Made by a program: the position numbers and the translations under genes. From CAZVYN01 sp964631125 (GTDB taxonomy: Bacteria > Eisenbacteria > RBG-16-71-46 > CAIMUX01), in NCBI GenBank assembly GCA_964631125.1, contig CAZVYN010000048.1, positions 1 to 32,587 on the forward strand: 32,587 bases of DNA, given 5' to 3'. Of this stretch, positions 25,067 to 32,587 are shown piece after piece (position 1 is the first letter of the stretch; the number at the start of each line of letters is the position of its first letter). Below the pieces are notes generated by a model. The model ran no database searches. It was not told where the DNA came from and saw only the letters and a list, made by a program, of their open reading frames with translations.

Positions 25067-26913
25067 CCATCCGGCCCGACAGAAAAGATCTTCTCGCCGA
25101 TCGAATCGCCTAATCGTGACGCGGTTTCCGGATCCCATCCGCCGCCGCTCCACAGCTCTTCGAGCAGCTCTCCGTACCGCTCGCCGACGCGGGAACGCCG
25201 CTCTTTCGCCGACGGTGTGAGCAGTCCGTCCGCGATGGTCGGAGTCGGAACGAATGCGAATCGAAAGATGCGTCGATAGGGCGGTTGCGCGGAATTCAGT
25301 TGCGCGATCGCACGCGCGATCTCCACCGCGTGACCACGAGACGGGTTGCCGTCCGCCCCGACCGCGGCGCTGGTCGAGTCGACCGCGAGCAGCGCGACAA
25401 GACGGCTGCGGCGATCCCCGAAGACCATGGCGTGCTCGACCCCCGGGCAACCGCGCATCGCGATCTCCAGCGGCGTCGGCGCCACGTTGCGCCCGCTCGA
25501 CGTCACGATGAGGTCCTTCTTGCGATCGACGATGCGCAGGAACCCATCCGGATCGAGCTCTCCTACATCACCGGTGGCGAGCCAGCCGTCGGCGTCGATC
25601 GTCGAACCTGTCGCCTCGGCGTCGCGCCAGTACCCCTGCATCACGTTGGATCCGCGCACGTGCAGTTCGCCGTCGGTCGAGATCCGGTGTTCGATCCCGG
25701 GCGCGCTGCGGCCGACCGTGCCGAAGCGGTAGTCGTCGAAGCGATTCACATGGGTGAGCGAGGTGTTCTCCGTCATCCCGATCCCCTCCAGGATGACCAC
25801 GCGCGCATCGTGGAAGAACCGCGCGAGTTCGGCATCGAGCGGGGCCGATCCGCTGATGCAGAAGCGCAACCGTCCGCCGAAGAGATTTCGCAAGCGGCGG
25901 AAGACGAGTCCGTCGGCCACCGCGGCGCGAAGGAAGAGCCAGGGACCGATCGCGCGTTTCGCCTCGATCCGTTCGGTCCGTTCCCGCCCCACGCCGCTCG
26001 CCCACCGCACGAGCGCGCGCCGCCAGGGGGGCGCCGCCGCGATGCGCGCGCGCGCGGCCGCCGAGATCCGCTCGAACACTCTGGGAACGGCGACGAACCA
26101 GTGGGGGCGCGCCCAGCGTGCGTCCTCCAGGAAACGATCGGGCGCGGAGGCGAAACTGGTCGCCACCCCGCGCCAGATGCAGAAGTAGACGCAGAGTCGC
26201 GCGAAGACGTGAGCCAACGGGAGGAAGAGGAGTGTCTCGTCGCCCGGGCCGGTCGAGACGCACGCCGCGGCCGCACCGGCGGTGAAGACGAGGTTGCCGT
26301 GGGTCAGGATCGCCCCTCGCGGGACGCCCGTCGTGCCGGAGGTGTAGACGATCGCAGCCCGAGTCGACTCCTCGACCCCCTGAGCGACCGCCTCCAGCTC
26401 AGACTCCGAGACCTCCTCCGCCCGCGCGAGGAACGTCGCCCAGGCGATGACGTTCCGTCCGCGCTCCCGTTCGCCGGACGACTCGCGCCCCCAGTCCACG
26501 ACCGACTGGAGCCCGGGGGGACCGTGGGTCCCGAGATGGAGGGCGAGTGCGGCCTCCTCGACGAAGACCGCTCGACAGTCCGCGTGCTCGATCAAGTGGA
26601 GTTGCTCTGTGACGGGCGACGTCGCATGGAGACCGACGGTGCAGGCCCCGATCCGGACCGCGGCCAGGTCGACGAGGATCCACCGGTACGACGTCGATCC
26701 GATGATCCCGACCTGATCCCCCTGGCGCAGCCCGGCCACCAACATCCCCCGAGCGACCTCTGCGACATCGGCCCACACTTCGCGCCAGTTCTTCGTCTCG
26801 ATCCCGCCCCCCTCATTCCTCCAACGGTAGGCGGGCGCGGAGTCGAATCGTTCGACCGAATGCCGGAGCAGTTCTCCGAGATTGCGGTGTGGCGGCGGCA
26901 TGACGGAACTCAC
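25063..26913 (-). CDS. Long-chain fatty acid-CoA ligase (AMP-forming, ANL superfamily)
   Basis: Activates fatty acids to acyl-CoA through an acyl-adenylate. The ATP-binding signature YTSGTTGVPRGAILTHGNL (about residues 193-211), the FACS-like region FCISGSAPLD and GIGMTEN, the hinge motif GDVGELDPDGFLRIVDRKKD, and a C-terminal catalytic-lysine context LLTPSAKERR are all visible. It resembles the roughly 600-residue FadD15/AMP-dependent synthetase branch. The GTG at 26913 overlaps the glycosyltransferase stop (GTGA). ATG 26901 is an alternative; neither has a strong Shine-Dalgarno. Coupling to the damaged upstream gene means its translation could be affected. Substrate chain length cannot be read from the sequence. 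Confidence 0.9.
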   Translation of the reverse strand: MSSVMPPPHRNLGELLRHSVERFDSAPAYRWRNEGGGIETKNWREVWADVAEVARGMLVAGLRQGDQVGIIGSTSYRWILVDLAAVRIGACTVGLHATSPVTEQLHLIEHADCRAVFVEEAALALHLGTHGPPGLQSVVDWGRESSGERERGRNVIAWATFLARAEEVSESELEAVAQGVEESTRAAIVYTSGTTGVPRGAILTHGNLVFTAGAAAACVSTGPGDETLLFLPLAHVFARLCVYFCIWRGVATSFASAPDRFLEDARWARPHWFVAVPRVFERISAAARARIAAAPPWRRALVRWASGVGRERTERIEAKRAIGPWLFLRAAVADGLVFRRLRNLFGGRLRFCISGSAPLDAELARFFHDARVVILEGIGMTENTSLTHVNRFDDYRFGTVGRSAPGIEHRISTDGELHVRGSNVMQGYWRDAEATGSTIDADGWLATGDVGELDPDGFLRIVDRKKDLIVTSSGRNVAPTPLEIAMRGCPGVEHAMVFGDRRSRLVALLAVDSTSAAVGADGNPSRGHAVEIARAIAQLNSAQPPYRRIFRFAFVPTPTIADGLLTPSAKERRSRVGERYGELLEELWSGGGWDPETASRLGDSIGEKIFSVGPDG

Positions 26914-28043
26914 GAGTGCGGCCCCAGCGCGATCATCGACGCGAAGAGCGCGTCGTCCGCATCGCGCAATTCCCCCCACTCGTGCTCCCCGGCCGCACCC
27001 CTCAGGCGGCCGCCGACCTCCCTCACCGCGAGCGGGTAGCGCAGGAAGTGGCGCAACTGCTGGAGGAGGGACGCATCGTCGTCGTAGAGACAGACGGGGT
27101 GGAGCTCCACCGGAATCAGCTCAGGATACGAGAGTCGACGCGGTAGGACGGCCGCGCAACCGTGCGCCATCGCCTCGACGATCGAGATACCGAAGAACTC
27201 ATGATCTGCCGTCGAGACGACCACAGATGCCTCCGCCATGAGGCTCCGGTAGAGTGGCGCTGACGCGTGTCCCCACTGCACGATCCGTCCTCCCAGCGAT
27301 TCGCGAGCCTGCAGGAACTCCGTCGGATCCTGGCGAAAATTCTCTCCGCAGAGCGCCACCCGGAACTCGACTCCCTCGTCCGCCAGAGACTCCAGCGCAG
27401 CGAAGAATTTCTCGGGCCGCTTGTCATACTCCCACCGCTGGTTCCAGAACACGAGGGGCGGGGCGCCGCCACTGACCCATGGTTCGTCGCCGATCGGAGC
27501 TTCGATCCCGGGCGAGAGGACCGAGCTCTTCTCGAGGAGAGCCCCGAACGGAGGCAGTTCAACTTCATCCGGAAAAGCTCGGAGAAACCTCGGAATCGCC
27601 TCGAGCAGCGCCGAGCGGTGGAACTGCGAATTGAAGACAATCCGGTCGGCCGCCGCCATCGATAGATAGTTCACGAATGCGTAGTGCAGGTCTCGCTCGC
27701 CGTGCTGACGTCGCATCGGGCCGGCCTTCGGATCGCTCGGCAACGGATAGAGCAGTTGGTTCTCGTGCATGTAGAGAACTGACGGAATCTGGGCGGTGCG
27801 CCCACGGGTCAGTCCGAGGAAGGTAGCCAGATCCAGCATGTCGGTGGCGACGATCAAATCTGGCTGGAGGCTCGATTCGAGAAATCGTCGGGCCATCGAC
27901 GGCGCCGCGCCGTGCATCCGCCACTTCCAGAAACGGCCGGGGAGGGAAAGGAGTTAGACCGAAGCGCGGCTGTGCCGGACGAGCGAGTCCGCCCACGCTT
28001 GATGGCTGCCCGTGTGATAAGGCGACAAGAGGAGAATCTGCAT
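26910..28043 (-). pseudogene. DUF3524-type glycosyltransferase (tRNA-queuosine mannosyltransferase family) with in-frame stop at codon 30
   Basis: A GT4-like glycosyltransferase of the DUF3524/QTMAN (GTDC1) family; the animal member mannosylates queuosine in tRNA-Asp, while bacterial members are less clear. The N-terminal MQILLLSPYHTGSHQAWAD and the segment FPGRFWKWRMHGAA-like LPGRFWKWRMHGAA are family signatures. NQRWEYDKRPEKFF and the C-terminal HEFFGISIVEAMAHGCAA carry the nucleotide-sugar-binding EX7E motif. Both parts lie in one frame, but a TAA at 27954-27956 interrupts it at codon 30. The rest (27953-26910) is open for 347 codons without other damage. The shorter frame from ATG 27917 would lack the first strand and helix of the Rossmann fold. 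The defect is recent, a sequencing error, or tolerated by re-initiation; the sequence alone cannot say which. Confidence 0.8.
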
Positions 28044-28063
28044 CGGGTCTCGTCGTGACGCAG

Positions 28064-28087
28064 GGTCCAAACCGAAACGGTCCAAAC
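28064..28087. repeat. Direct repeat of 9 bases upstream of the glycosyltransferase
   Basis: GGTCCAAAC occurs at 28064-28072 and 28079-28087, a 15-base period, in the short gap between the glycosyltransferase start and the rRNA terminator. It could be an operator pair for the downstream gene; no function is supported. Confidence 0.4.
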
Positions 28088-28090
28088 GCA

Positions 28091-28123
28091 AAGAGCCGAG
28101 ACATCCAAGATGTCTCGGCTCTT
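28091..28123 (-). terminator. Intrinsic terminator of the rRNA operon
   Basis: A perfect 15-bp inverted repeat, AAGAGCCGAGACATC with loop TTG (minus sense), followed on the minus strand by T-rich TGCGTTTGG. It lies about 45 bases after the 5S gene, where an rRNA operon terminator is expected. The stem ends in CTCTT, so the T-tract begins within the stem. Confidence 0.85.
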
Positions 28124-28167
28124 CATTCGTTCTGTCGAATCGCCATCGAGCGACTCGATCGGAAGAT

Positions 28168-28283
28168 CCCGGCGGCGTCCTACTCTCCCACACGCTCACG
28201 CGTGCAGTACCATCGGCGCTGGAGGTCTTAACTGCCGTGTTCGGAATGGGAACGGGTGTTTCCCCTCCGCTATGGCCACCGGA
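28168..28283 (-). rRNA. rrf: 5S ribosomal RNA
   Basis: Read on the minus strand the segment begins CCGGTGGCCATAGC and contains the universal CCCATTCCGAACACGG and GCCGATGGTACT blocks, and ends GAGAGTAGGACGCCGCCGG. The 5' CCGGTGGC pairs with the 3' GCCGCCGG as the terminal helix. About 116 nt; ends are set by the helix and may be off by a few bases. It follows the 23S gene after about 85 bases. Confidence 0.95.
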
Positions 28284-28318
28284 AAATGGGACCGACCGGT
28301 AAACCGGCCGGAAAACCC

Positions 28319-28343
28319 TGACAACTGCAAGAGATGAGAACTG
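28319..28343. repeat. Inverted repeat flanking 23S, downstream arm
   Basis: TGACAACTGCAAGAGATGAG and the next five bases (AACTG) are the inverted complement, with one base skipped, of 31464-31489. The two arms lie just outside the two ends of the 23S gene, so they can form a long helix closing the 23S precursor, the usual RNase III processing stem. Confidence 0.75.
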
Positions 28344-28368
28344 GTCGAGACCGGCATCAAAGAATTTA

Positions 28369-31392
<3,024 letters not shown>

Positions 31393-31463
31393 AAAAATAT
31401 TCTTTGGTGCTCGTCTCGACCGCTCTGCGCACAGATCCTCGCGGACCTGTGCAATTCAAGCAG

Positions 31464-31489
31464 CAGTTCTCATCTCTATGCAGTTGTCA
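31464..31489. repeat. Inverted repeat flanking 23S, upstream arm
   Basis: This 26-base arm (plus sense begins CAGTTCTCATCTCTATGCAG) is complementary to 28319-28343 with a one-base bulge. Together they bracket the 23S gene in the precursor RNA. Confidence 0.75.
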
Positions 31490-31495
31490 AAGAAC
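31482..31495 (-). promoter_or_regulatory. boxA-like antitermination element in the 23S leader
   Basis: GTTCTTTGACAACT on the minus strand, about 90 bases before the 23S 5' end, resembles the boxA sequence (TGCTCTTTAACAA) used by NusB/NusE-dependent antitermination in rRNA operons. It overlaps the processing stem arm. Recognised by similarity and position only. Confidence 0.55.
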
Positions 31496-31595
31496 GGATT
31501 TCGTCGCGCCATCGAAACGGAGCGACAGAAAAAACTATGGCGACTTCGGCGAACCCAGAGGGCTCACCTCCGTCGAATCCCGAGAAGATCTGGTG

Positions 31596-31668
31596 TGGAG
31601 ACAACCGGGATCGAACCGGCAACCTCCGCCGTGCAAGGGCGGCGCTCTCCCAATTGAGCTATATCCCC
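31596..31668 (-). tRNA. alaT: tRNA-Ala (anticodon TGC)
   Basis: The minus strand folds as a cloverleaf: acceptor GGGGATA with TGTCTCC, D-arm with AGCTCAATTGGGAGAGC, anticodon loop CTTGCAC giving TGC (Ala), and T-loop GGTTCGATCC. Discriminator A. The next bases are CACCA, so a contiguous CCA is not directly encoded. It sits in the 16S-23S spacer after tRNA-Ile. Confidence 0.96.
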
Positions 31669-31755
31669 ACAAGAACCATCCCCACAAAAAGCTGGAGCCT
31701 GGCGGTCAATCTGAAAGAAAAGCCAAACAGATAAACCAGCAGGCCAGTTGGGATG

Positions 31756-32587
<832 letters not shown>

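Noticed and set aside
25285..27039. 584-codon plus-strand frame opposite the acyl-CoA ligase
   Set aside because: Antisense artefact; the ligase signatures are on the minus strand.

Overview
This GC-rich window carries long convergent and coupled operons of aerobic respiration and ends in an rRNA operon. The organism is a Gram-negative-type, aerobically respiring bacterium: it has an outer-membrane porin, lipoprotein signals, an alternative complex III and a caa3-type oxidase. The combination recalls Gemmatimonadota, 'Eisenbacteria', Rhodothermota or Planctomycetota-like lineages. I cannot place it more precisely by eye; the 16S fragment at the right edge is the best handle.

Layout, left to right. 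(1) 1-1505, minus: the N-terminal 501 codons of an EF-G-like translational GTPase (EF-G-2/FusA2 type) running off the left edge. (2) 1636-7414, minus: a five-gene operon read as porin, imelysin-family lipoprotein, di-heme oxidoreductase-like lipoprotein, CPA2 cation/proton antiporter with an RCK domain, and a small conserved hypothetical protein. A 15-bp palindrome resembling a 7-1-7 Fur box lies just upstream of the porin, so the operon is probably iron-responsive. (3) 7520-8836, minus, and 8982-11085, plus: divergent heme A biosynthesis genes, ctaA/COX15 with an extra N-terminal membrane domain and ctaB/cyoE. ctaB is followed by an overlapping DUF3179-family gene that has lost the family's cysteine pair. 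(4) 11122-24935, minus: one long operon encoding alternative complex III (ActA-ActF), a small one-helix protein, SCO, and a caa3 oxidase (subunits II with fused cytochrome c, I, III, IV and a second subunit-III-like protein). Electrons from menaquinol would pass ActB/ActA/ActE to the cytochrome c domain of subunit II, then to CuA and the heme-copper centre of subunit I. SCO, CtaA and CtaB supply copper and heme A. (5) 25063-28043, minus: a long-chain acyl-CoA ligase preceded by a DUF3524-type glycosyltransferase (tRNA-queuosine mannosyltransferase family) whose frame is interrupted at codon 30 by an in-frame TAA. (6) 28091-32587, minus: rRNA operon 16S (partial)-tRNA-Ile(GAT)-tRNA-Ala(TGC)-23S-5S with a strong terminator hairpin, a boxA-like element and a long inverted repeat bracketing the 23S gene.

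No CRISPR array, insertion sequence, phage gene or defence system is visible. The most interesting items are the interrupted glycosyltransferase, the Fur-like site with its iron/porin operon, the cysteine-less DUF3179 protein beside ctaB, the low-complexity insertion with tandem repeat in the oxidase subunit III, and the N-terminally extended heme A synthase. Almost every large plus-strand frame opposite these genes is an antisense artefact of high GC.
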